Shown here: positions 1-5,967 of the stretch, in pieces
How the letters are laid out: every line of letters begins with the position of its first letter
Position numbering within the stretch: the first letter of the stretch is position 1
Assembly: GCA_023398155.1 (NCBI GenBank)
Contig: JAEWSV010000354.1
Location: 1-7,695 of the forward strand
Direction of reading: 5' to 3'
Origin: Spirochaetota bacterium
GTDB lineage: Bacteria; Spirochaetota; Spirochaetia; Treponematales; Breznakiellaceae
DNA length: 7,695 nt
Notes under the pieces: generated by a model
What the model was told of the DNA's origin: nothing
Databases searched by the model: none
What the model saw: the letters and a program-made list of their open reading frames with translations, nothing else
Made by a program: the position numbers and the translations under genes

Positions 1-25
1 GTGCCTCTCTTGATAGGAGCGCGGC

Positions 26-940
26 ATGAATGGTCGTAACGGTAAGAATCTTGTAGCGTATATAGGCTTGGTCGGGCCGGGCCTCTTCGTCTTCTTGTTT
101 ATTGTCGCGTTCCCCGTCGCGTACTCGTTCTGGCTCAGCCTCACCAATTTCAATCCGAATCGAGGCGGAGATTGGGCCTTCGTCGCTCTGGCGCAATACG
201 CGCGGATGGTGAAGGACCCGTATTTTTGGCATTCCCTGAAGAACAACCTCATCGTCGTCGCGGTATCCGTCTTCGGGCAGATTCCCATCGGCTTCTTGCT
301 CGCCTACATCCTTTACAGGAAGAAGGTGAGAGCCAGGGATTTTTTCCAGTCCATGGTGTTCCTTCCCCAGTTCCTTTCCACCATCGTCGTAGGTCTCCTG
401 TGGCGGAGGCTTTTCCAGGCGGACGGCGTGGTTTCCACCTTCATCCAGCTCGTTTCGGGCGATCCGAGCGCGCAATTCGATCTGATGCTCAAGGCCGAGA
501 CGGTGATGTATCCCATCGGCTTCGCGCTCATCTGGATGTACACCGGTCTCTACATGATGATCTTCCTCGCGAATTTACAGAAGATCGATTCGGGCATGAT
601 CGAGGCCGCGCAGATCGACGGCGCCACCGAGATGCAGGTATTCGCCAAGATAATCGTCCCCTTGCTCGCGGGTACGATCCTGGTATCCACGGTCCTCGCC
701 ATCGCCGGATCGCTCCGGGGCTTCGACCTCATCTTCTCCATCACTACCCAAGGCTTGCAGCGCAACAACGCGATGGTGCTGCCCATCTACATGTACAACA
801 CAGCCTTCCTTGACTTCAACAACGATCAGCGCTTCGCGTACGGAGCCGCGATTTCCAACGCCATTGTCTTGATCAGCGTCATTTTGATCCTCTTCAGCAA
901 CTTCGTGGGCAGGAAAGCGAACGCCATGGAGGAGAACTAA
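26..940 (+). CDS. ABC transporter permease, CUT1 sugar family (MalF/UgpA type)
   Basis: This is an inner-membrane permease subunit of a carbohydrate ABC importer. With the next gene it would form the heterodimeric channel. The 304-residue length is normal for the short MalF/UgpA class. Six hydrophobic segments are visible at roughly residues 13-36, 73-97, 108-128, 161-183, 214-232 and 277-294. The cytoplasmic ATPase-docking EAA loop is at about 193-213 (EAAQIDGATEMQVF, then IIVPLL), with the family glycine in place. The start is supported by AGGAG at 15-19, six bases before the ATG. The next permease begins two bases after the stop, and its ribosome-binding site lies inside this gene's last codons, so the two are translationally linked. 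The cellobiose phosphorylase downstream suggests cellobiose or cello-oligosaccharides as substrate; this is inferred from context. No ATPase gene is in the window, as is common for CUT1 loci that share an MsmK/UgpC-type ATPase. The family is certain; the substrate is not. Confidence 0.95.
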   Translation: MNGRNGKNLVAYIGLVGPGLFVFLFIVAFPVAYSFWLSLTNFNPNRGGDWAFVALAQYARMVKDPYFWHSLKNNLIVVAVSVFGQIPIGFLLAYILYRKKVRARDFFQSMVFLPQFLSTIVVGLLWRRLFQADGVVSTFIQLVSGDPSAQFDLMLKAETVMYPIGFALIWMYTGLYMMIFLANLQKIDSGMIEAAQIDGATEMQVFAKIIVPLLAGTILVSTVLAIAGSLRGFDLIFSITTQGLQRNNAMVLPIYMYNTAFLDFNNDQRFAYGAAISNAIVLISVILILFSNFVGRKANAMEEN

Positions 941-942
941 CG

Positions 943-2058
943 ATGCGCGACTCATTGAACCGCGGCGCCGCCGGCCTCAAGTCTTTCGTGGGGACGAGCA
1001 TAGCCTATATCGTTTTCGTCCTCTGGACGCTCATCACGGTGGTGCCCCTCCTCTGGATGGGGTACTCCTCGTTCAAGTCCAACGAAGAGCTCACGCGGGA
1101 TATCTACAAGCTCCCGCGCGACCTCGTGTTCGGTAACATGGACGACGAGTACGTCGTCATCCCGCCGCAGCTCAACGTGGTCCCCGATTACGACGCGGAC
1201 AAGGATACGCGGCCGCGCATCATCATCGAATCGACCACCATCGCGCCCACGCGGCGGCTCATGGTCCACTTCCTGGTCAAGGAGGACCTCCCGCAGGAGC
1301 TGCAGTCGCTCAAGCCGGGCGATCGCGTCACCGTGAAGCAGCTCCCGGCCTCGATGCGGCGGAATATCAACTGGAATACGATCTGGTTCAACTATCGATC
1401 TGCCTTCACCCGCGGAGGATTGGCGGGCAAGTTCGTGAACAGCGTCATCTACGCGGGAGTTTCCACCTTCTTCATCGTGCTCTTCGGCCTCATGATCGGC
1501 TTCGCCTTGAGCAAGATGGCCTACCCGAAAATTTCGGCCCTCATCGGCGCGGTTATCGGACTCGGCTACCTCATCTCGATCAACTCGGTCATCATACCGC
1601 TCTTCCTGATGCTGACTTCGATCAAGCTCACCGATACGCACCTGGGCATCATCCTGGTGTACGTGGCCTTCGGGCTGCCGATGGCGGTGCTGCTCTGTAC
1701 GCAGTTCATCAGGGGGCTGCCCGACAGCCTCATCGAATCCGCGTACATGGACGGGGCGTCCGTGGCGCGCATGTTCGTCAGCATCATCGTGCCGATGACC
1801 GTGCCGGTGATCACGACCGTCGCCATCATCCAGGCTCTCGGCATCTGGAACGAGTTCCTGCTCGTGCTGGTCCTGGCGAGTTCCGAGTTCACCAAGTCCC
1901 TCCCGGTCGGCGTGTTCTCGTTCTCGAGCCTCCAGAGTACCCAGCTCGGCTGGCAGCTCGCCGCGCTCGTGATCGCGGTGCTCCCCGCCATGGTCCTGTA
2001 CTTCATCTTCAGCAAGCAGCTCACCCAGGGCGTCGTGGCGGGCGCGGTGAAAGGATAA
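943..2058 (+). CDS. ABC transporter permease, CUT1 sugar family (MalG type) with an extra extracytoplasmic domain
   Basis: This is the second channel subunit of the sugar importer. The first membrane helix is at about residues 17-42, followed by the usual MalG-type KSNEELTRDIYKLP segment. The core transmembrane block resumes near residue 148 (WFNYRSAFTRGG) and continues to the C-terminus. The EAA loop is at about 265-285 (ESAYMDGASVARMF, then IIVPM). At 371 residues it is about 75-95 longer than typical MalG-like proteins (about 275-300). The excess lies in one block, about 65-147, between helix 1 and the core, where most relatives have only a short link. The block is polar and strand-rich, includes LKPGDRVTVKQLP, and by topology faces outside. 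The start has GGAGGAG at 928-934, eight bases upstream and inside the preceding gene. A strong terminator follows the stop by 17 bases, so this is the last gene of the transport unit. The family assignment is secure; the role of the insert is unknown. Confidence 0.95.
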   Translation: MRDSLNRGAAGLKSFVGTSIAYIVFVLWTLITVVPLLWMGYSSFKSNEELTRDIYKLPRDLVFGNMDDEYVVIPPQLNVVPDYDADKDTRPRIIIESTTIAPTRRLMVHFLVKEDLPQELQSLKPGDRVTVKQLPASMRRNINWNTIWFNYRSAFTRGGLAGKFVNSVIYAGVSTFFIVLFGLMIGFALSKMAYPKISALIGAVIGLGYLISINSVIIPLFLMLTSIKLTDTHLGIILVYVAFGLPMAVLLCTQFIRGLPDSLIESAYMDGASVARMFVSIIVPMTVPVITTVAIIQALGIWNEFLLVLVLASSEFTKSLPVGVFSFSSLQSTQLGWQLAALVIAVLPAMVLYFIFSKQLTQGVVAGAVKG

Positions 2059-2075
2059 ATTCGAACATCGAAATG

Positions 2076-2105
2076 AAAACCGGCGCCTTGCGGCGTCGGT
2101 TTTTT
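2076..2105 (+). terminator. Intrinsic terminator after the permease pair
   Basis: A 10-bp stem pairs AACCGGCGCC (2078-2087) with GGCGTCGGTT (2092-2101), with one G-U wobble and a TTGC loop. A run of T follows through 2105, and upstream A residues can extend the pairing. It starts 17 bases after the permease stop codon. It separates the transporter transcript from the phosphorylase gene, although readthrough cannot be excluded. Confidence 0.9.
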
Positions 2106-2115
2106 ATGATAGTAT
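2088..2115 (+). promoter_or_regulatory. Candidate promoter for the cellobiose phosphorylase gene
   Basis: An extended -10-like element, TGATAGTAT, is at 2107-2115. A weak -35 match, TTGCGG, is at 2088-2093, with a 16-base spacer. Transcription would start near 2122, inside the 18-bp palindrome that follows, which is a sensible place for a repressor site. The -35 is poor and overlaps the loop of the preceding terminator, so this is a proposal from spacing and context only. It would give a leader of roughly 135 bases containing three hairpins. Confidence 0.35.
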
Positions 2116-2133
2116 TCCGAAATCGATTTCGGA
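2116..2133 (+). promoter_or_regulatory. 18-bp perfect palindrome, candidate LacI-family operator
   Basis: TCCGAAATCGATTTCGGA is a perfect palindrome centred on CG. Even symmetry with a central CG and flanking A/T-rich half-sites is the known form of LacI/GalR/CcpA-family operators, which commonly control sugar-use genes. It lies 125 bases before the phosphorylase start, on the predicted transcription start. No regulator gene is in the window to pair it with. Alternatively it is simply the first element of the palindrome cluster that follows. Confidence 0.5.
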
Positions 2134-2167
2134 CTTCGCCTCAGCCCTGGTCGGGCTTCGGCGAAGT
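2133..2167 (+). repeat. Inverted repeat / hairpin with a two-part stem
   Basis: ACTTCGCC (2133-2140) pairs perfectly with GGCGAAGT (2160-2167). Inside it AGCCC (2143-2147) pairs with GGGCT (2153-2157). The two stems are separated by a symmetric TC/TC internal loop and capped by TGGTC. No T-run follows, so it is not an intrinsic terminator. It abuts the 18-bp palindrome and shares base 2133 with it. It could form in the phosphorylase leader RNA, or be part of a dispersed palindromic repeat. Confidence 0.8.
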
Positions 2168-2171
2168 CTTC

Positions 2172-2196
2172 CCGCAAATCCTTTCAGGATTTGCGG
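2172..2196 (+). repeat. Perfect 11-bp inverted repeat / hairpin
   Basis: CCGCAAATCCT (2172-2182) and AGGATTTGCGG (2186-2196) are exact reverse complements around a TTC loop. No T-tract follows. It is the second hairpin of the phosphorylase leader cluster, four bases after the preceding one. The function is unknown: an RNA-stabilising leader structure or a remnant of a REP-like repeat are both possible. Confidence 0.85.
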
Positions 2197-2207
2197 CTAT
2201 ATCTGTG

Positions 2208-2237
2208 GACATCCAAAAACTGAAGTTTTTGGATGTC
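2208..2237 (+). repeat. Perfect 13-14-bp inverted repeat / hairpin just before the ribosome-binding site
   Basis: GACATCCAAAAACT (2208-2221) and AGTTTTTGGATGTC (2224-2237) are exact reverse complements; realistically this is a 13-bp stem with a TGAA loop. It ends seven bases before the AAAAGGAG ribosome-binding site (2245-2252) and does not cover it. The A5/T5 tracts are inside the stem and no T-run follows, so it is not a terminator. It is the longest perfect inverted repeat I found in the window. Confidence 0.88.
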
Positions 2238-2258
2238 GCCTTTCAAAAGGAGTGACCT

Positions 2259-4709
2259 ATGCGCTTTGGACGCTTCGACGACGCGCGGCGGGAATATGTC
2301 ATCGAGACGCCCCGTACGCCCCACCCCTGGATCAACTACCTGGGAGCGGAGAATTTCTTCTCGCTCGTGTCCAACACGGCGGGCGGCTACGCCTTTTACC
2401 GCGACGCGCGGCTCCGCCGCCTGACGCGTTACCGGTACAACGACGTTCCGCAGGACTGTAACGGCCGCTACTTCTATATCCGCGAACGCGACGCAGCGGG
2501 GAAACCCACGGGACCGGCGTGGAATCCCGGCTGGAAGCCGACCAAGACCGAGCTGGACGCCTACGAATGCCGACACGGCATGGGCCGCACCACCATCATG
2601 GGAGAGAAGAACGGCCTCCGCGCGACGGTGCGCATGGTCGTTCCGGTAGGCGAGACCGCCGAGGTCCAGGAACTGGTCCTGGAGAACGTGTCGAAGGAGA
2701 CCAAGAAGGTCTGCGTCCACTCCTTCATCGAATACTGCCTCTATAACGCCCTGGACGACTTCACGAACTTCCAGCGCAACCTCAACACCGCGCAGGTGGA
2801 GATCGAGGGTGCGGCAATCTACCACGTGACCGAGTACCGCGAGCGGCGCAACCACTTCGCCTACTTCTGGACCGACGCGGAGGTCGCCGGCTTCGACTCC
2901 GACCGCGAAGCCTTCATCGGCCGCGACGGCGACTTCGCCGCTCCGGCGGCCGTGGAAACCGGCACGAGCTCCAACTCCGTCGCGGACGGCTGGTCCCCCG
3001 TGGCCTCCCACCGCATCGAATGGGAACTCGCTCCGGGAGCGAAGAAGCGGGCCGTGTTCATCCTCGGCTACGTCGAGAACGAGGTCTCCAAGAAGTGGGA
3101 GAAGCCCTTCGTCGCCAATAAGGAGAAGGCGCGAGCGCTGCAGAAGCGCTTCGCCGCTCCCGCGGCCTTCGACGAGGCCTGGGCCGGGCTTGAAGCCTTC
3201 TGGACCGAGAAGCTTTCCAAGTTCAACATCGCCACGGGCGACGAGAAGCTGGACCGGATGGCGAACATCTGGAACCAGTACCAGTGCGTGGTGACCTACA
3301 ACCTCGCGCGGAGCGCCTCCTACTTCGAGAGCGGCATCGGCCGCGGCATCGGCTTCCGCGATACCTGCCAGGATATGCTCGGCTTCGTGCACCTCATGCC
3401 GGAGAAGGCGCGCGAGCGGCTCTTCGACGTGGCGTCCACCCAGTTCCCCGACGGCGGCGCCTACCACCAGTTCCAGCCCCTCACCAAGCGGGGCAACGCC
3501 GACATCGGCGGCAACTTCAACGACGATCCGCTCTGGCTCGTCATGGGCGTGGCCGGCTACCTCAAGGAGACCGGCGACTGGGCGTTCCTCAAGGAGAGCA
3601 TCCCCTTCGACAACGACCCGAAGAACGCGGCGAGCCTCTTCGAGCACCTGAAGCGGTCGTTCAACCACGTGACCGAAAACATGGGGCCGCACGGCCTCCC
3701 GCTCATCGGGCGCGCGGACTGGAACGACTGCCTCAACCTAAACTGCTTCTCCACCGACCCGAACGACTCCTTCCAGACGAGCGGCAACAAGGACGGCAGG
3801 AACGCCGAGTCCGTCCTCATCGCCCAGATGTTCATCTACGCGGCTCCCGACTACGTCGAGATCTGCAAGCGCATGGGCGACGCGGCGGAAGCCGAGAAGG
3901 CGGCGGCGGCGTCCAAGAAGATGGAGCAGGCCATCCTGGATAAAGGCTGGGACGGCGAGTGGTACCTCCGCGCCTACGACGACCGTAAGGCCAAGGTCGG
4001 GTCCAAGGAATGCGAGGACGGCAAGATCTTCATCGAAACCCAGGGCTTCGGGGCCATGGCGCAGGTCGGCGCGGACAAAGGCTACCCGCTCAAGGCGCTG
4101 GACTCCGTGGCCAAGCACCTGGACACCGAGCACGGCATCGTCATCCTGGATCCTCCGTACAAGGAGTACCACGTTGAGCTCGGCGAGGTTTCCTCGTATC
4201 CGCCGGGCTACAAAGAGAATGCAGGCATCTTCTGCCACAACAATCCCTGGGTCGTCATCGGCGAGGTGAAGTGCGGCAGGCCGGAGAAGGCCTTCGCCTA
4301 CTGGAAGAAGATAGCCCCCGCCTACCGCGAGGATATCTCCGAGCTGCACCGCATGGAGCCCTACGCCTACTCGCAGATGATCGCGGGCAAGGGCGCCAAG
4401 CGGCACGGCGAGGCCAAGAACTCCTGGCTCACGGGGACCGCGGCCTGGAACTTCGTGGCCCTCTCCCAGTGGATCGTCGGCATCCGCCCTGACTTCGACG
4501 GCCTCACCGTAGAGCCGCGGCTCCCCGCCCACGTGAAGAGCGCCACTCTCAAGCGCAGCTTCCGCGGCGCCGAGTACGTGATCACCGTTGAGAACCGCGA
4601 CGCCGCCGGAAAGGTGGCCCTCACCGTGGACGGCAAGCCAGTCTCCGGCGCGACCCTCCCGCTCGCCGCCGCCGGCGCCAAGGTGAACGTGAAGGCGATA
4701 GTCGGGTAA
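2259..4709 (+). CDS. cbpA: Cellobiose phosphorylase (GH94)
   Basis: This cytoplasmic enzyme (no signal peptide) splits cellobiose with inorganic phosphate into alpha-glucose-1-phosphate and glucose (EC 2.4.1.20). At 816 residues it has the usual length for cellobiose phosphorylases; cellodextrin enzymes are about 980. The N-terminal beta-sandwich begins with FDDARREYVIETPRTPHPW. The (alpha/alpha)6 catalytic barrel spans about 320-740 and a C-terminal beta domain follows. GRGIGFRDTCQD at 361-372 carries Arg362 and Asp368, which in known members contact the donor glucose. RADWND at 485-490 ends in Asp490, matching the general acid of the Cellvibrio gilvus enzyme. The phosphate-site segments around His660 (IFCHNNPW) and WLTGTAAW (723-730) are present. 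NNSVADGW-like and NFNDDPLWL motifs favour cellobiose over chitobiose phosphorylase. The start has AAAAGGAG six bases upstream. It follows the sugar permeases and ends at its own terminator. It appears intact with all key residues, so I am very sure of it. Confidence 0.97.
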   Translation: MRFGRFDDARREYVIETPRTPHPWINYLGAENFFSLVSNTAGGYAFYRDARLRRLTRYRYNDVPQDCNGRYFYIRERDAAGKPTGPAWNPGWKPTKTELDAYECRHGMGRTTIMGEKNGLRATVRMVVPVGETAEVQELVLENVSKETKKVCVHSFIEYCLYNALDDFTNFQRNLNTAQVEIEGAAIYHVTEYRERRNHFAYFWTDAEVAGFDSDREAFIGRDGDFAAPAAVETGTSSNSVADGWSPVASHRIEWELAPGAKKRAVFILGYVENEVSKKWEKPFVANKEKARALQKRFAAPAAFDEAWAGLEAFWTEKLSKFNIATGDEKLDRMANIWNQYQCVVTYNLARSASYFESGIGRGIGFRDTCQDMLGFVHLMPEKARERLFDVASTQFPDGGAYHQFQPLTKRGNADIGGNFNDDPLWLVMGVAGYLKETGDWAFLKESIPFDNDPKNAASLFEHLKRSFNHVTENMGPHGLPLIGRADWNDCLNLNCFSTDPNDSFQTSGNKDGRNAESVLIAQMFIYAAPDYVEICKRMGDAAEAEKAAAASKKMEQAILDKGWDGEWYLRAYDDRKAKVGSKECEDGKIFIETQGFGAMAQVGADKGYPLKALDSVAKHLDTEHGIVILDPPYKEYHVELGEVSSYPPGYKENAGIFCHNNPWVVIGEVKCGRPEKAFAYWKKIAPAYREDISELHRMEPYAYSQMIAGKGAKRHGEAKNSWLTGTAAWNFVALSQWIVGIRPDFDGLTVEPRLPAHVKSATLKRSFRGAEYVITVENRDAAGKVALTVDGKPVSGATLPLAAAGAKVNVKAIVG

Positions 4710-4730
4710 TTACCTCTCGCGCTTTTCTTG

Positions 4731-4762
4731 GGCAGGTCCGGCGACGGATCTGCCTTTTTTTT
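4731..4762 (+). terminator. Intrinsic terminator after cellobiose phosphorylase
   Basis: GGCAGGTCCG (4731-4740) pairs with CGGATCTGCC (4745-4754), giving a 10-bp stem with one G-U wobble and a GCGA (GNRA-type) tetraloop. Eight T residues follow (4755-4762). It lies 22 bases after the stop codon and closes the sugar locus. It also argues against an upstream start for the next gene: the open frame reaches back to a TTG at 4728, but that would put the start inside the terminator. Confidence 0.95.
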
Positions 4763-4816
4763 ACGCGCGACCTTCCTGATGCAAGCGCCGGACGCGGCGC
4801 GGCCGTGCTCTTGCGT

Positions 4817-4821
4817 GGAGG
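4817..4821 (+). promoter_or_regulatory. Ribosome-binding site that fixes the start of the EEP-fold gene
   Basis: GGAGG is five bases before the ATG at 4827 and fourteen before the next in-frame ATG at 4836, so 4827 is the better start. Starting there places a hydrophobic export signal at the protein's N-terminus. Confidence 0.75.
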
Positions 4822-4826
4822 ACGGT

Positions 4827-5936
4827 ATGGTACGGATGGAACGGTGCGTCGCGTTGCTGGCTGCTTCGGCGTTCGTCGTGTCGGCGACCTGCGAAACGGC
4901 AACGGGACCGCGCGGGGCCGACGCCGAAGCGCGGCGACTCACGGCGGCGAGCTGGAACCTGGAAGCGTTCTTCGACGCGGAGGAGACCGGCGCCGAATAC
5001 GACGAGTATACGAAATCGGCGGGTTGGACCGAGACGAAGTTCCGCGACCGGATGGAGCGCTTGACCGCGGCCGCCGCCGCCATGGCCGAGGGCGGCCCCG
5101 ACCTCCTCGCGGTCCAGGAGATAGAGAACGCGGCGACCCTGGAGGCGTTGGCCGCGGGGCCCCTCGCCGAGTTCGGTTATCGCTGGACCGCCTTCGCGGG
5201 AGAGCCGGGCGGCTCGCTCGGCGTCGGCCTGCTCTCCCGGTACCCGCTGTCGGCCGTCCGCGCCCACTCGGTGGGCACTCCCGGCGCGGAGGCGCCGCGG
5301 CCCATCCTTGAGGCGCGCCTCGAACCGGGCGGCGCGCCCCTCGCGGTGTTCGTCTGCCATTGGAAGTCCAAGCTCGGCGGCGAGGAGGCGACCGAGGATC
5401 GGCGACGCGCTTCGGCCGCTTCCCTCGGCCGCCGCATAGCCGAAATCGCGGCCTCCGATGCCGCGGTGGGCGTCCTCGCGCTCGGCGACCTCAACGAGAA
5501 CGTCGACGAATTCGTTCGGATTGGCGGGGGCTATCCGACCGCCCTACTGCCCGATTCTCCGGAGGCTGAGCGGGCCTTGGAAGCCGCCGGGGCGGCCGCG
5601 GACGCCGCCGTCGCGTTCGCTGGGCCGTTCCTCGTGGTGACCTCCGCCAAGCCGCCGGAAGCCGCGCATCTGGACGAGGCGGTCGCCCTCTATTCGCCGT
5701 GGTTGGAATCCGCTTGGCCCGGCTCGTATCGCTATCAAGGCGGCTGGGAAACTATCGATCACGCGCTCGTCGCCCCCAGCCTCTTCGACGGCGCCGGCTG
5801 GGAATACGCCGCGTTCAGCGTCGCGGACCTCCCTCCGTTCACCGACGCCTCAGGTTTTCCGGACGGTTACGATCTTCGAACCGGAATGGGCCTGAGCGAC
5901 CATCTGCCCATCGTCGTGGAATTGGAGCGGCGGTGA
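4827..5936 (+). CDS. Exported endonuclease/exonuclease/phosphatase (EEP, DNase I-like) family protein, probable lipoprotein
   Basis: This is a predicted metal-dependent phosphodiesterase of the EEP superfamily, 369 residues from the chosen start. An N-terminal signal (MVRMERC, then LLAASAFVVSATC) ends at Cys22. The -1 residue is Thr, a loose lipobox tolerated mainly in spirochaetes, so lipid anchoring is likely but not certain. The EEP motifs occur in order: WNLE (43-46), QEIEN (97-101, metal-binding Glu98), GVGLLSRYP (132-140), HWKSK (178-182), GDLNEN (220-225, Asp221/Asn223), IDH (310-312) and SDHLPIV (357-363, Asp358/His359). All the core catalytic residues expected for the fold are present. 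The substrate could be nucleic acid, a phosphoinositide-like lipid or another phosphodiester; the sequence does not decide. It comes after a terminator and is convergent with the next gene, so it is probably transcribed alone. I see no clear promoter in 4763-4816. Confidence 0.88.
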   Translation: MVRMERCVALLAASAFVVSATCETATGPRGADAEARRLTAASWNLEAFFDAEETGAEYDEYTKSAGWTETKFRDRMERLTAAAAAMAEGGPDLLAVQEIENAATLEALAAGPLAEFGYRWTAFAGEPGGSLGVGLLSRYPLSAVRAHSVGTPGAEAPRPILEARLEPGGAPLAVFVCHWKSKLGGEEATEDRRRASAASLGRRIAEIAASDAAVGVLALGDLNENVDEFVRIGGGYPTALLPDSPEAERALEAAGAAADAAVAFAGPFLVVTSAKPPEAAHLDEAVALYSPWLESAWPGSYRYQGGWETIDHALVAPSLFDGAGWEYAAFSVADLPPFTDASGFPDGYDLRTGMGLSDHLPIVVELERR

Positions 5937-5967
5937 ACGGCTACGCGCGCAATCCCGATCCGCCGGC

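Noticed and set aside
2073..2255. Small + strand open frame in the permease-phosphorylase spacer (60 codons)
   Set aside because: It begins inside the intrinsic terminator, has no ribosome-binding site, and its translation (ending KLKFLDVAFQKE) is simply the hairpins read through. It ends on top of the next gene's ribosome-binding site.
2184..3692. Long antisense open frame (502 codons) across the first part of the phosphorylase gene
   Set aside because: It is a high-GC shadow of the GH94 gene. Its translation is low-complexity Val/Gly/Leu/Arg/Glu-rich with no recognisable domain, while the + strand encodes an unmistakable enzyme.
4728..4826. N-terminal extension of the EEP-fold gene to a TTG at 4728
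   Set aside because: The extension would start inside a strong terminator. The ATG at 4827 has GGAGG at good spacing and gives a proper export signal.
4367..5083. Minus-strand open frame of 238 codons spanning the end of the phosphorylase gene and the start of the EEP gene
   Set aside because: It crosses a terminator and two convincing + strand genes, has an Ala/Arg/Ser-biased composition and no recognisable motif. It is a high-GC shadow frame.
5937..5967. Bidirectional terminator between the convergent EEP and SLOG genes
   Set aside because: Only a loose CGGCGG/CCGCCG pairing with a long loop is present and no T-run on either side, so it is not supportable.
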